Part shown: in pieces, positions 1 to 11,569 of the stretch | Layout of the letters: each line of letters opens with the position of its first letter | Numbering within the stretch: the first letter of the stretch is position 1 | NCBI GenBank assembly: GCA_922989275.2 | Contig: OV277861.1 | Location: forward strand, 50,817,623-50,881,622 | Source: Gari tellinella | Taxonomy: Eukaryota > Mollusca > Bivalvia > Cardiida > Psammobiidae | Direction of reading: 5' to 3' | DNA length: 64,000 bases | Program-made: the position numbers and the translations under genes | The notes under the pieces: generated by a model | Told to the model about the DNA's origin: nothing | Database searches by the model: none | The model's input: only the letters and a program-made list of their open reading frames with translations

Positions 1-119
1 GCTCATTTTTTAAAGATTTATTTTTTACATAGAATATACTATATAAAAAAAGGCAGCGTTTTGTCTTGGAAAAATAGATCTACATCTTTATTGTTCTGTG
101 GAGAACATGTTATTCTATG

Positions 120-420
120 GACTACGGGTATAGGGGCATGCCAATTGCCATCAGCTAAACTGCCATTTGCTAAAATACAAAATGTTCGGATATTTTCTTC
201 TCTCGTATTAGTCGTGTTTTCGAGTCACAAATGACAATGTAGAAAGTTGAAATAATATTATACAAATTAACTGATTGTTACCAAACCGATACTTTCCCAT
301 ATTTTTCATATCGACATTCACTCTTCATGAAAAGAAACCCATAAATGATGACAAAATGGCCATTGGCATTTAGCAACCGGCACGTGTCATACCGGCAATT
401 AGCATAAAGAATCCAACAAC
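120..420. repeat. Degenerate short repeats (GGCA-ATT-TAGCA words)
   Basis: Two clusters, at 135-180 and 350-410, repeat loose versions of ATTGGCATTTAGCAA. The same words return at 1580-1690. Neither strand carries a gene in this stretch. Confidence 0.5.
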
Positions 421-496
421 TGATAAATTAATAAATACGAAAGAAGACTCAAGCAGGAAACGCAACACAAACAATACACCCATCTCTAAAGCAGAA

Positions 497-562
497 CACA
501 CACACAGCCATACCATAACACACACACACACACATATATATACACACACACACACACACGCA
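497..562. repeat. Imperfect (AC)n / (TA)n microsatellite
   Basis: Runs of AC dinucleotides, broken by CATACCATA and by ATATATATA, give about 65 bases of simple repeat. Confidence 0.9.
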
Positions 563-1085
563 ATCCCACAATCCAAACAGAAAACAATACGCAAAACAAA
601 CATAAAGCAAAGTGAACATAAGAGCCCGCCTTGGTACGGTCAGCAGCAATCAATAATTAATTATAAATTAACCATTAACAACCACTGGGGGGTTAAACCT
701 GGGTTTAGGGGCGCCCAACCTCAAACTTATCTCCTATATTCACCTATAAAGACGAACAGTGTACATAAAATATAAACCCTGTTCCACAACCTTACAATAA
801 AAAAGACCGCCAGCACAGTAAGTAAATACATGTAAAACATCTAACAAAATTCTCTGACAGGATTATTAGTAACACGGGAAAGAATTAAACATTCAAGCCC
901 GTGTTAAAAATAACCCACTATGGCAACGGTCAAATTGTACTCAAGCGAATAGTCTGTAGTCACGAGTAACTGTAAGACATGGGAGGTTTAGGGTACGACA
1001 GAGAGGGAGAGAAAAACCAAAGCACGAAAATCCGACATAACTCTCCCGGTTAAGGACGGCTTTAGAGATACATCATCATGTAGTG

Positions 1086-1481
1086 CTAAGCCCTGTCTGT
1101 CGTCGCACAACCAAAGAGGAAAGCATAGTTATCAATTGTAGATTGATCGATAACCAAACGTGAAGTGCGCAGCAATATAGTTGGATCATAATCTTTTTTG
1201 AGGAAAAATCTAATACGTTTCACAAATAGGTTTTGAAAATGCATATGTCCAAGAATCTTACGAAGTCTGTAAATCACATCACCATAAAACTCCGGATGTG
1301 AAATACCTTGCCGCAGAAAATACTTTAAGTTACATTTATACTTGTTAATGAGAGGAAGATTTCTATAAAAGAATTTAGAAAATGTTTTACGAAGTTTATG
1401 AAATCTGTACCCCTGTTTAAGAAGCTTTTCAGTAATAGTTTTATTACGAATGTGGAAGTCCTTACTATTGGCATATAGCAT
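1086..1481 (-). pseudogene. Retroelement protein relic
   Basis: A 131-codon minus-strand frame contains KLRKTFSKFFYRNLPLINKY and the phrase GISHPEFYGDVIYRLRKILG. I recognise this pattern from polyproteins of repetitive retroelements in invertebrate genomes, though I cannot name the clade. The frame starts and ends abruptly among repeats, so it is a fragment and not a host gene. Short degenerate repeats flank it on both sides (120-420 and 1575-1690). Confidence 0.5.
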
Positions 1482-1574
1482 ATGGCAGACAAGCCTTTAG
1501 CATTTGAAAATTGATGTGGTCGGCCCACTTTACGTATACTAGTACAATCACTTTTCAGTTAAAAGAAACCAAAA

Positions 1575-1690
1575 TCACAATAAGATGGCAATTAACATTT
1601 AGCAAAGTGACATATTAGCATTTAGCAAGTGGCAAATTGGCAACTGACATTCAGCAGCTGGCAAAAACATTTTGCAATTGGCATGTCCCG
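1575..1690. repeat. Degenerate short repeats, second block
   Basis: TTAGCAAAGTGACATATTAG, TTAGCAAGTGGCAAATTGGC and TTGCAATTGGCATG echo the block at 120-420, on the other side of the retroelement relic. Confidence 0.5.
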
Positions 1691-2010
1691 ACCAGTCCAT
1701 ACACCTTTATGCTAAAAGCATCGTCCTTACCCCTTTCACTCTCAATGACGATTTAAACCGCGTTTGCAAACTGTTTGACACCCTTATTGATATCTATTAA
1801 GTCATACAACCTTAAATCTAAATTTGAAACGTGTCTTGCAGAAAAAATACTGAAGCAGACGACAATAAAGCGCTGCGGGGGTAAAACTCTCCCGAATAAT
1901 TTTATCATGAAATGGTTAATTATGTTCATTGCAAACAACTTGGAGCCCAACTGCTTGCCACTGAGAATAAAATAAATCGTTAGAAAGTATTAAAAAAAAA
2001 CCACACAATA

Positions 2011-2220
2011 TACAGTAAAACCTCGCTATTACGACCACTAAAGTATGTTAATTATTAGGGTGTTTACGATAGGTGACCGCTTAAAGCAAGGTGACAGTGA
2101 AACAGAAAGCTCCTATAGGAGCTTTCTGTTTCACTGTAACCTTGCTTTAAGCTGACACCTGTCTATTATACACTCAATTAGCCTTCGTTTAAGTGGTCGT
2201 AATAGCGAGGTTTTACTGTA
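2011..2220. mobile_element. Family-E MITE, intact, TA target
   Basis: The ends TACAGTAAAACCTCGCTATT and AATAGCGAGGTTTTACTGTA are perfect inverted repeats flanked by TA. The centre is a hairpin around AAAGCTCCTATAGGAGCTTT. Termini and TA target are Tc1/mariner-like, and there is no coding capacity. Confidence 0.85.
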
Positions 2221-2479
2221 TTCTACATTTTATTCAAATGCATTTGAGTTCAAACGGGAAAGAATAATGGCTTCTCCTCTGCATAGAATTCTCCTCCATT
2301 TCTTTGAAAAAAGCGTTATCAGTGTATGGATGAAAGAAATTACACCCCATCTGTCTTCAAATTGTTGGCTGCGCTACCGTTTACAGAAATCGTCTATAGA
2401 TCACCCCTGAAACTTTCAAATGGACAAGCCAGTTTCCAGAGAAGTCTAGTCCTTTTATGTTTACATATAGGATCGTTTT

Positions 2480-2575
2480 CTCAATCATTTTGCAAAATTA
2501 CAAACAGCGAAGACGCAGATCTGAGGGCTCCTTTAGAAGCCCTCAGATCTGCGTTTACACTGTTTGCATAGGACA
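2480..2575. repeat. Hairpin core of a decayed TTAA MITE (family C type)
   Basis: The palindrome is centred on CTGAGGGCTCCTTTAGAAGCCCTCAG, with flanking ACAGCGAAGACGC and GCGTTTACACTGTTTGC. No clear termini remain. Confidence 0.5.
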
Positions 2576-2769
2576 ATTGTACCCTTCACAAGTACAACGT
2601 TTGAAAAAGATTAGTATGTTTGTCGCTAGGCACAATTAGTTAAGTAAAAACAGTTTGGATATACTGATAGAAACGCAGAGCCTAAGTTTGATATTTTTCA
2701 GTTTTCATTTTAGCGGTGGAAGAATTCTTAACCCTTAGATGGCCATAAACAACTTGATAAAAATGAAAA

Positions 2770-2835
2770 CAGTTTTGATCCAGATCAGACGCCGCATCAT
2801 GCAGCGTCTTATCAGAGTCAAAACTGTTTGTCACA
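2770..2835. repeat. Family-D type hairpin core
   Basis: AACAGTTTTGATCCAGATCA pairs with GTCAAAACTGTTTG around GACGCCGCATCATGC. This is the same core plan as 5011-5075. Confidence 0.55.
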
Positions 2836-3084
2836 CGTGTTAATTTTCATTGAGTCAAAATGCCTTTAATGTAGCTTTAAGGCATTAGAACAGTCGATAT
2901 TAATCTAAAAGCTGGCGACTTAACAGCAGCGAAAGGGTAAGAAGACATATTTCGACACAGATGCCAACCACAAGAGGTTGTTTCTTCATTAATAATTCAA
3001 ACCGAAGCAAACTGTCTTTGATTTGTTATTTATTAGATAACGTCGTAACTTCCGGTGAAAATCAATTGTGAAAAGGGAAGAATG

Positions 3085-3097
3085 GGGGGGGGGGGGT
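3085..3097. repeat. Poly-G tract
   Basis: About thirteen consecutive G in otherwise AT-rich sequence. Confidence 0.9.
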
Positions 3098-3155
3098 ATA
3101 ACACCGCGGTCGATAACACTAGCTCGCGCGAAGATACTATCCTAGCGAAGCCAAG

Positions 3156-3224
3156 ATGTCATCTCAAAGTAAACGAGGCGTCTGCTTACAATTTAAATAT
3201 ATTCTCTCGACTGACAAGATACTG
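3156..3224 (+). CDS. Possible lone first exon of an unidentified gene
   Basis: An ATG in good context (CCAAGATGT) opens 23 codons, MSSQSKRGVCLQFKYILSTD then KIL, that run straight into a strong donor, CTG|GTAAGT. The 80 bases upstream are locally CpG-rich, unlike the surroundings (GCTCGCGCGAAG), as at some promoters. I found no matching downstream exon, so this may be chance. Confidence 0.25.
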
Positions 3225-4092
3225 GTAAGTATATCAAACAGTCCTGATTTTCATGATGCTGTCCATTCCCGGAATGTGATCTGGGTAAAAACCATTAGTG
3301 TCGCGATTGGTTGGTTAAGAGTATTGTCAGAGTGTAGATATAGTCACTACTTTTCTCTTAACCTGCAAAATCAATGATTTCTAGTATTATCCGTATCACT
3401 GAATGGGGTTTTCCTGATTATATATATTGATCTTCTCTGCTGATAAGAAAAATAAGGATGCTTATAAAGCGACGCCGATCATTGTGTGCATTCTTTGCGA
3501 TCCGGAGTTTCCACACGTCCGAAGAGCGGCCATTGTAACGTGTATTAAAGATAAGCGTTTATTCAATACCAACCCAATGCTGTGATTTGCCACAGCGCTA
3601 TAAACGGTGTGCGAACGGCTCTTTAAATGGATAGGCACTCTGCTATTAAACCGTGTAACCTACTGGAGAACGTAAGTATAAATCTATAGCGTTTTACGTC
3701 TATTGTTCGGTTGTGATAGTGGAAAACATGGATTTTGGATACATAACAATTGGAAGGTTTTGTATTTTTAACACTATATATGTGTTATTTTTCTTTCTGA
3801 CTTAAGCATGCTATCTGTATTCTGCAGCACGGTTTTTTAAGTTTCTTTGAAACATTCTTCCAAAACTATAGGCGACTGCGATGGGACTGAGTAGCTCAAT
3901 GTCTGGTCAAGATTTCACAATTTACTCCAAAGATACTCATTCTAAACACACATAGTTTATTCTTCCGCTATGGTCATGATTATGCATCATAATAAATAGT
4001 TTCTATACCCGTGCAGCTTGTAGCTAACAGCAGGCTGAATGTAAATGAGAATGCGCCTTTTTTGGCGTGTTTTGCTTTACTTTTAACATGAT

Positions 4093-4395
4093 TTAACCCT
4101 TTCCCTTATAGAAGCGACTTTTAGCGCATTCATTTTATTCATCCGCCAAAGAAAATAGTTCCATTTTATACTGTCATGAATATGTACTATAAGAAATATT
4201 TTCTAAATACTAGCAGATATTAACTTAAAGCAGGCTGAAAGTAAAGCAGAATGTGCCCTAGGGCACATTCTGCTTTACTTTCAACCTGCTTTAAGTAGCC
4301 ACCTATCTTTAAAACTAGAAACAGGCTATCAGGTAAAGGGTTAAGTGGCCAATTATCTTCCATTCTAGAAACAGGCTATGGAGTAAAGGGTTAAC
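4093..4395. mobile_element. Family-A MITE with a second overlapping right end
   Basis: It starts TTAACCCTTTCCCTTATAGA and has the hairpin AGAATGTGCCCTAGGGCACATTCT at its centre. It ends GGTAAAGGGTTAA at 4344. A second right-end copy, GAGTAAAGGGTTAA, follows at 4395, so two partial elements overlap. Confidence 0.75.
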
Positions 4396-4799
4396 TGTTT
4401 GAAACTTGGACATTAAATCAACACTTAAACTGCCTTACTAATGGCTTAGTTAGACAATATATTACAGGCGACATTTTTAAACCATTCCCCGCTTTACCAA
4501 GTGGTTATAATTATGCAAACTGTCTGGAGCCTGATCAGTTGCCACGTAACGAGGCATCTGATAAGAATCCAAATTGATTGACACTCATTACGATACCGGC
4601 GACACATTTGAAATATTACGGTCTTCGGCAAACTAACAATCATTACAATATTAACTTTCAAAAAGTATAAATGAGTATTGGTATGTTTAATCACGAAATT
4701 ATACACTTGGTATTTGCATAATTCCGTGGTTTAATATAAGTAATACTACACTCAATTGTTAATAATATTCCTATATTCATAATAGATTCAACGAATATT

Positions 4800-4915
4800 T
4801 ATAAACGTGTTTCCTTGACAAATTGTGAATTAGTATGTATGGGACTGTTCTCATGTTTTTGTATGTTACAAACTGAGAGTGAAATAAATAAAACTGAAAC
4901 TGAAACTGAAAACGA
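4800..4915 (+). mobile_element. LINE-like 3' end with TGAAAC tail
   Basis: The stretch ends AAATAAATAAAACTGAAACTGAAACTGAAAA. A short tandem tail of this type marks the 3' terminus of some non-LTR retrotransposons. No coding part remains. Confidence 0.45.
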
Positions 4916-4971
4916 TATTTGGTCAATATACCTAAAGTTTAAATTTTAGAAATAAAACCAGGTGAAACTTA

Positions 4972-5181
4972 TTTAACTGTTTCACTGCCAACAGCGCCAA
5001 AAGGCGACTTTGCAAACAGTTTGGATCATGATCAGACGCCGCGTAACGCGGCGTCTGATCAGGATACAAACTGGTTGACACTCGTATCGACATTTCTTCA
5101 GTCAAAACAGCCCTAAGGTGACTTTAAAAATATCGCAGACGACACTACCAATGCAGACGGTATTTTGGCGGTAATAGGGTT
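4972..5181. mobile_element. Family-D MITE, TTAA target
   Basis: It starts TTTAACTGTTTCACTGCCA and ends GGTAATAGGGTTAA. The core is a near-perfect palindrome, GCAAACAGTTTGGATCATGA with its complement, meeting at CGCCGCGTAACGCGGCG. Confidence 0.7.
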
Positions 5182-5506
5182 AAAGCAGACGATAAAACTT
5201 GGCAATAAAAGCGCAAAGTGTCCCTACAATATTTTAGCAGTGTAAAGATAAATAATTCATGATTGCCGAGAGCGAGAGAGTGATGTCAATTGTTTCCACA
5301 AGCTCTTAGATACGACAGTCGAAGAAGACCCGGGCGTCGCTCTTTAAGTCAGGTTGCTTAAAGTAATGCAAGACACGCGTTACTTAGAAATCTTATTTGG
5401 GAATGTTTTGTTTTACTTTAAATATGCAACCTTTTCTTCTTCTACTGTATGTTGATTATGCCTACGACTGATGAAACGGAATAGGGTTGGCGTTTAAGAA
5501 AGAATG

Positions 5507-5838
5507 TACAGTGCTCCCTCCCTACAACGACCCTCTGAACAATGATTTCCCCCTTACAACGACGCTTGCCGCAGTTCCCTTAACATGACAATCATTCAAA
5601 CAATTTAACTGCTGAACTATCGTCTGCTTAAAGTTGTCGTCTGCTGTTTTTCTCAACGTTACATATTTGACATTTTGACAGAACGAATGTTAATGACGAG
5701 TGACACACATGTTGAATCGAGATCAGACGCCGCTGTTTGCAAATGTAAGCCAATTCCCCTCCCTATAACGACTCCCTCCGAACAACGCACACAATTTGTG
5801 TCTCCCATTGAGTGTCGTTGTAGAGAGGAGCGCTGTAT
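5507..5838. mobile_element. MITE with TACAGTGCTCCCTCC ends, TA target
   Basis: TACAGTGCTCCCTCCCTACA is inverted at GTTGTAGAGAGGAGCGCTGT. The interior holds a partial family-D repeat at about 5600-5740. It resembles a small Tc1/mariner derivative. Confidence 0.6.
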
Positions 5839-5850
5839 TGGTTAGACATG

Positions 5851-6101
5851 TACAGTGGAGAATCTGTTATTCTTTCCCGATAAACGCGTTTACGCGAAAA
5901 ACTATTTTTTCTTTTACAAACAGTTTCGAGCCAGATCAGACGCCGGGTAACCCGGCGTCTGATCAGGCTCCAAACTGTTTGCCACCAAGATAAACATGAA
6001 ACATCAGAATTGTCAAAAAGTTGTTCTTTTCTACGTTTTAGTGCTTTGCGTTTGCGTACGTTTGCGTTTAAACGGGAAAGAATAACAGATTCTCCACTGT
6101 A
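5851..6101. mobile_element. Fam-1 MITE
   Basis: Full element with ends TACAGTGGAGAATCTGTTAT and ATAACAGATTCTCCACTGTA and a TA duplication. Its central hairpin reads CAGACGCCGGGTAACCCGGC and complement. A second arm is rich in GCGTTTGCGTACGTTTGCG. Confidence 0.9.
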
Positions 6102-6464
6102 GATGTCATTGCATTGCTTATGATTTATGCCTTATTAATTCAGTAAAAAATATATCTGACATGACGGCTGCTATAAAACTCATTTTTTCTATTTTGAGAC
6201 AGAGGACAGATTTAATCTTTCACCATCTTGATTAAGCTGTTTAACACCTTTCAAAGACAAAACGCCGTATGCTAAAAATGGTGACCCTGGCCCAAAGTTA
6301 AAACTGTTTGCAAATGTTAAATATAATGGTGTCCGGCTTTTAAAGGGTCATTGTTAACTGTTTCACACGTTTATTGCCTTATTTACATGTTTGCGGGTTT
6401 GTTTTTCAGTGGGTGTGGTTATTATTTCCCATTTAAACGAAACTAAACTCAAACGAGTTGCAAT

Positions 6465-6655
6465 TTAACCCATTTGCGCCCAGTGGATTCTTCCATGTTT
6501 TATATTGGATAAGTCCATGTTTTAGCGCCTGGTCAAAATTTTCATTTTCATCTTGTTTTATATTGAAATTCCTATCAGCAGGATGCGGCGTCTGATCAGA
6601 GTTTACACTGTTTGCCTATGTCCGATATATGGGACCGTGGGCATAAATGGGTTAA
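6465..6655. mobile_element. Family-B MITE, hairpin half deleted
   Basis: Ends TTAACCCATTTGCGCCCAGT and GGGCATAAATGGGTTAA. The left arm of the central hairpin is missing: CTATCAGCAGGATGCGGCGT joins directly to the right arm. Confidence 0.75.
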
Positions 6656-7253
6656 TGTTAACAATAAAACTAAACATGAGTTTGTAAAGCATCTGCGGCG
6701 TGCTTGACCACAATGCTTAAATATAAATTTTCACCTTGTTTTTCATTGATCGAAAAAAAATATATACTACATGTATTAGATTAAGATACGAAATAGCTAT
6801 TTGTCTTCATGTATGACTGGTAAAACACCTATGTTACGACAACACAGTTCTGTTAATTATAACACTTGGTGTTTACGACAGACGACCACTTAAAGGCAGT
6901 ATGTAAGCCAAAATAGCGCATTTTTTAAACCTGAAAATTCAGGCACACGTAATCAAAACATATAAAAAGAAGTAATCCGCGATGATTATGGAGGCAATAA
7001 ATCTGACAAACACATGAATTTGGTGGAAAAAAGGCGACTTTTAAATCGGTTTGTTGACATCCGATCAACGACGGAGATTTTCCGAGTTCGTTCGGCTTGC
7101 GCCCGGTAAAGATGTTTTCATAGCTCATTATTAGTGCTTTCTTCTGACTTGACAGAGTTATTTTTAGATTGGAACATTATTAAACTTTAAAAGGGATGAG
7201 TATTCCATACATCCAGCAAGAAACATTGATAGCTGTATTTATTGTGCGCAGTA

Positions 7254-7477
7254 TACAGTAGAGAATACATTTTCTTTTCCGTTTAAACGCAAACGCAATG
7301 CACTAAACTGTGGAAATTTACTTTTAGAAGTTTTAACTATTATTTTTTAATCTGAGTAGCAAATAGGTTGGAGCCTGATCAAACGCCGGGTTACCCGGCG
7401 TCTGACATGGCTCCAATCTGTTTGCAATGGACATAATAGTTTTGTATACAAATGCGTTTATTGGGAAAGAATAAAAT
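7254..7477. mobile_element. Fam-1 MITE, diverged and truncated
   Basis: It starts TACAGTAGAGAATACATTTT and keeps the hairpin at 7363-7427 (GGGTTACCCGGCGTC), but the right terminus is lost after GGGAAAGAATAA. Confidence 0.65.
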
Positions 7478-7572
7478 ATCAGTAAAGTTAGCGCAGCGGT
7501 CTCATGCTGCACGGGAACCATACTTATCTCAAGAAGGAAAGTGTACGATGATGTAGTCGATGTTACCTTGCT

Positions 7573-7824
7573 TACAGTGGAGAAAATGATATTCTTTCCC
7601 AATAAACGCGTTAACGCTAAAAACCATGATTTCGATTGCAAACAGTTTGGAGCAGGTCAGACGCCGTGTAACCCGATGTCTGATCAGGCACCAAACTGTT
7701 TGCCGCTCAGACTAACATGAATGGTCAGAATTGTCTAAAGGTTGTCCATTTATGCGTATTATTGCGATGCGTTTGCGTTTCGTTTGCGTTTAAACGGGAA
7801 AGAATAACGTTTTCTCCACTGTTA
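7573..7824. mobile_element. Fam-1 MITE
   Basis: Starts TACAGTGGAGAAAATGATAT and ends AACGTTTTCTCCACTGTTA. The hairpin is at about 7638-7702. Confidence 0.8.
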
Positions 7825-8136
7825 CCTTAATGGTTATGAACTATTCTGTTCTAAATATAACCCAGACAAGTCAGGAAAATCGGATCGATCTCGTGACTCT
7901 TATTCGACCTTGCGAAAATTCTCGGAAGCCGACACGAAGATTTGTTATGTAAACAAAAAGCTTATTTTTCCAACCATCTCCATAAGAAATCGGCACATTT
8001 ATGTATGGTTCTTAAAGAAGGGGGGGGGCATGTTTCAGGCACCTGACAACGGATTTCGCTTAGTTTTAATACATAGAAAATGTTCTTATATAAGAAATTG
8101 CGCGATTTAAACATAAATTTGGGCGGTATTCTGGCT

Positions 8137-8474
8137 TTAACCCGTTACCTGATATATAGCCTATTTCTAGAATTGAAGATCATGTGACTACTTAAAGCAG
8201 GTTGACCGTAAAGCAGAATGCGCGGAGGAATAAACTGAATGCGCTAAAAGGCGCTTCTATTGGCAGGGCTCCAGATAAGAGGGAGTAAACAGAACAAATC
8301 CAACATTTTCTCACTCATTTTAACACCAAATCCTATGGTGTGACTACTCATTAGAATCGTCTCTTTGAGACGATTCTAATGAGTAGTGACACTATAGGGT
8401 TTAAAGTAGAAATAAAGATTTTAATTTTCAAATACTCCCCTTATCTGGGCCCCTGTATTGGGGGAAAGAGTTAA
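8137..8474. mobile_element. Family-A MITE interrupted by a family-G MITE
   Basis: The left part starts TTAACCCGTTACCTGATATA, and the right end GGGGAAAGAGTTAA is displaced by the inserted G element at 8264-8455. Confidence 0.75.
8264..8455. mobile_element. Family-G hAT-like MITE, nested
   Basis: Ends CAGGGCTCCAGATAAG and CTTATCTGGGCCCCTG. The core hairpin is AGAATCGTCTCTTTGAGACG with its complement. TATTGG stands on both sides as an exact 6-base duplication of family-A sequence. Confidence 0.8.
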
Positions 8475-8541
8475 ATACAATTCATTAGCCTTCGTTTTAG
8501 TGGTCGTTATAAAGAGCTTTTACTGTATTTGTTGTTCCATA

Positions 8542-8791
8542 TACAGTGGAGAATCTGTTATTCTTTCCCGTTTAAACGCAAACGTACGCAAACGCAAAGC
8601 GCTAAAACGTAGAAAAGAACATTTTTTGGACAATTCTGATAATTCTTGTTTATCTAGGTGGCAAACAGTTTGGAGCCTGATCAGACGCTGTGTTACCCGG
8701 CGTCTGATCTGGCTCCAAACTGTTTGCACTGCAAATAATAGTTTTAGCGTAAACGCGTTTATTGGGAAAGAATAACAGATTCTCCACTGTA
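8542..8791. mobile_element. Fam-1 MITE
   Basis: Complete, with TA duplication and ends TACAGTGGAGAATC / GATTCTCCACTGTA. It sits 14 bases after the right terminus of a broken family-E element (GAGCTTTTACTGTA, 8528). Confidence 0.9.
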
Positions 8792-9817
8792 CCAATCTCA
8801 TCATATTTTCCTTGAACTGTCGATGGTATTTATGATAAACTGAACATGCAGATCAATATGTATTTTGTTTCCTGTCTTGCGTTTCATTTGGACAAGGCAT
8901 TACATCAGCATTAAAGCAAATTAACAAAACAAGTAGTTGCGCATGGAATTGTTTTTGTAAACTTATTGCAGTCTTTGTTTAGACTTTTCCTAGTTTTGAA
9001 GATAGGTGTGCACTTAAAGCATACTGAAAGACTGTGAAATTAATGCAAACTGCGCCCTATATACGACTGCTGTCTTACTTTCAATCTGGTTTAAGGTACT
9101 ATCTACTGGAAAGTAGAAACTATTTCTAATTGTATACCGGAATTCATAGCTGTATAAAGCGGAAATGCTCCATCAGCGGAGACTCGTTTTAAATTAGAGA
9201 CGTAAAAAAGGACATATGGAAGATTATGCAATGCAGTTTTCTTACAGAAAAAAATTCGTTCCGAGTGTCAAACGGCTAGATCTTTACCACACGCAGACTT
9301 TGTTTTTAACTCTTTGTTTCAATATTGTAACTTTGTATGCAATGTCGTTTCAAAGGCAGTATGCATTTCGAAACGAGTATCAAACAGTTTGGATTGTGAT
9401 CAGATGCCGCGAGACCGATCAGAGTCCAAACTGTTTGCAAAGTCGCATCTAGCCGCCTTCGGCAGTCCGCTGCTAGCGGGTGTGAACAAGGTTGCACTTT
9501 TCAGTATTGCTCATTAACATACTCAATTAAACCAAATCTGCAATAGTTCGTATTTGCTCAGGTTTCAAGAGATCTCGGCTTATGCAGGACTTCATACATT
9601 GCTGTGCAACCCGTAACATTAAATAAGAGCATTAATCTGTATAAACAGTGTTTTGAGAGATAAAACAAACAAAAAGCGACACCAGAACCATTCTCGTCAT
9701 TAGTGTGTTCTAATAAATGAAGGCTTCCATTCCCATGGTGCGCGAAATATGAGAACATGTTTACGCTCATTAAAACTGAATAGAAATGTAAAATACTTTA
9801 CGTAGATTATAGATCCT

Positions 9818-10024
9818 TTCACTCTCAATGAGGCTTAAAAGCGCTTGCAAACAGTTTGGATCCTGATCAGACGCCGCTTAACGCGGCGTCTGGTCAGGAT
9901 CCAAACTGTTTGACACTCGTATCAAAATGTTTTAAGTCAGAGTAAATTGAATCCAACTTTGAAACGATCTTGAAAACAACAATACTGGAGCAGACAACAA
10001 TATTTTAAAGCGGTGAAGGGATAA
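9818..10024. mobile_element. Family-D MITE, worn ends
   Basis: The core GCAAACAGTTTGGATCCTGA with CGCCGCTTAACGCGGCG is a near-perfect palindrome (9847-9912). The outer sequence CCTTTCACTCTCAATGAGG ... GCGGTGAAGGGATAA matches the other D copies. Confidence 0.65.
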
Positions 10025-10158
10025 AAAATCTCCCGAATAATTTGATCATGAAATGGTTAATGGTTTGGATAGTATGTTGTCCGTTCACACAGTCTGTATT
10101 ATGTACAAGCCTAACGGTTACAAACGACAGGCATAATATTTGAAATAACAGAATACAC

Positions 10159-10326
10159 AAATGGCTCCAGATAATGGGAGTAACTGAACATAATCCAACA
10201 TTGTCTCCCCTATTTCAGCACCAAATCTTATGGTGTACCTACTCATCAGAATCATAGGGTTTGATGCAAAAATAAAGATTTAAGTTTTTAAAAAAAAACA
10301 TTTATTCCCTTATCTTGATCTCTGAA
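10159..10326. mobile_element. Family-G MITE, degraded
   Basis: GGCTCCAGATAATGGG ... TTATTCCCTTATCTTGAT, with the CCAAATCTTATGGTGTACCT arm. The hairpin is partly deleted. Confidence 0.55.
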
Positions 10327-10879
10327 TTACATGTATCATTTTTCACGTTCCTCTTTTATACATGTGCTTAAATAGGAAATGTACGAATTTACCATCTATC
10401 ACTGCCTTTGATCATGACTTTGTATTGGTTTTTATACATGAACTAAACTGTACTGATCGGCCCATTGCCTTCTGTTTTCAATAAAATATCATAAAATATG
10501 TACTCAAACACATTATATGTCCATAACTAGACTGAACGTAAATTTTACCCTCCGTCACTCAGGTCAAGGTCAAATTTCAAGATAACCAAACTTCATAATT
10601 ATAAAGTAAAAGAGACGAAAACGAAATGGTGCAATTGCAGAAGAAAAAAAAGTTATTATATGGTATTGTCGTCCAGAAGACATGATAAAAATATGATCTG
10701 CGTATGAACATCCTCAATAAAAATCACTAAATCCTAGTATTTAAGATTGTTTTACATTTTCACATCGTTTGCGTAAGCAAAGGGCATAAACTGGAAATGA
10801 TGTATTTTGTTTTCAGTTCCCGCGTCCCTTCCTCGAATCTCACCCGAGCTATAACAAATAATATTTGAAATGCATTTTA

Positions 10880-11505
10880 ACAGTTCAGTTCAGTTCAGCT
10901 TTATTGGCATATCGGCAACTAAATTGCCTTTGGCTAATTACATACAGACAAAGAACATGGCATAACAAACACAAACATATGCTTACACAAACATTAATAC
11001 TAAATACAAACACTTACAGAATTACGAAACAGTTCAAGATTCAAGGGTTTTTTGGCGTAAAATATTTGCCTTCCTAACATAAATTGAAAGTTTATTAATT
11101 AAATTTCTATTACTAGAACTAACTAATGAATTTAATTTTCCTATAGATGGCCAAGAAATATTTCCTAAAAATTGTCGACGTAAATTTGCATATTTTGGTC
11201 AACACAATACAAAATGATATTCTGATTCAACGCAGTTCAAATTACACATCCTGCAAAATCGATTCTCTCTTGCAATACCTGTATATCTTCCTGACTCTAT
11301 TTCTAGAGAATGAGACGATAGTCTTAACCGAGTAAATTGAATTCTGTTAGAGTCATATCTTATTTTATCCAGATATGGCTCGTAACAGAATTCCTTTTTG
11401 AATTTACAATAAAATGACAGTTTTGACATATTTGTTATAGAGGCATTCCATTCTTGAATAAATTGGTCTCGTATGCGTGTTTTAATTGAAGGAAAATAAC
11501 AGAGT
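10880..11505 (-). mobile_element. LINE 3' fragment with reverse-transcriptase C-terminus and TGAAC tail
   Basis: On the minus strand a frame at about 11505-11199 reads SIKTRIRDQFIQEWNASITN, then the C-terminal LINE phrase FTRLRLSSHSLEIESGRYTG, a CRMCN-type Cys pair and HFVLC. This domain follows the RT in many animal LINEs. Beyond a degenerate stretch the element ends in three TGAAC repeats (10881-10900), its tail. It is 5'-truncated, as is usual for LINE copies. Confidence 0.75.
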
Positions 11506-11569
11506 TTCTAATCAAACGAAATATTTACATATTTATATAAGCGTTTCACATACATTAACCTATCACCCC

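Noticed and set aside
370..649. Cys/Val-rich frames on the minus strand
   Set aside because: They are translations of the AC microsatellite.
8520..8804. Frames on both strands encoding CYSFPINAF and similar phrases, repeated at 5796, 20377, 29025, 29090 and 56101
   Set aside because: They are translations of Fam-1 MITEs and their hairpins. The same words appear on both strands because the element is palindromic.
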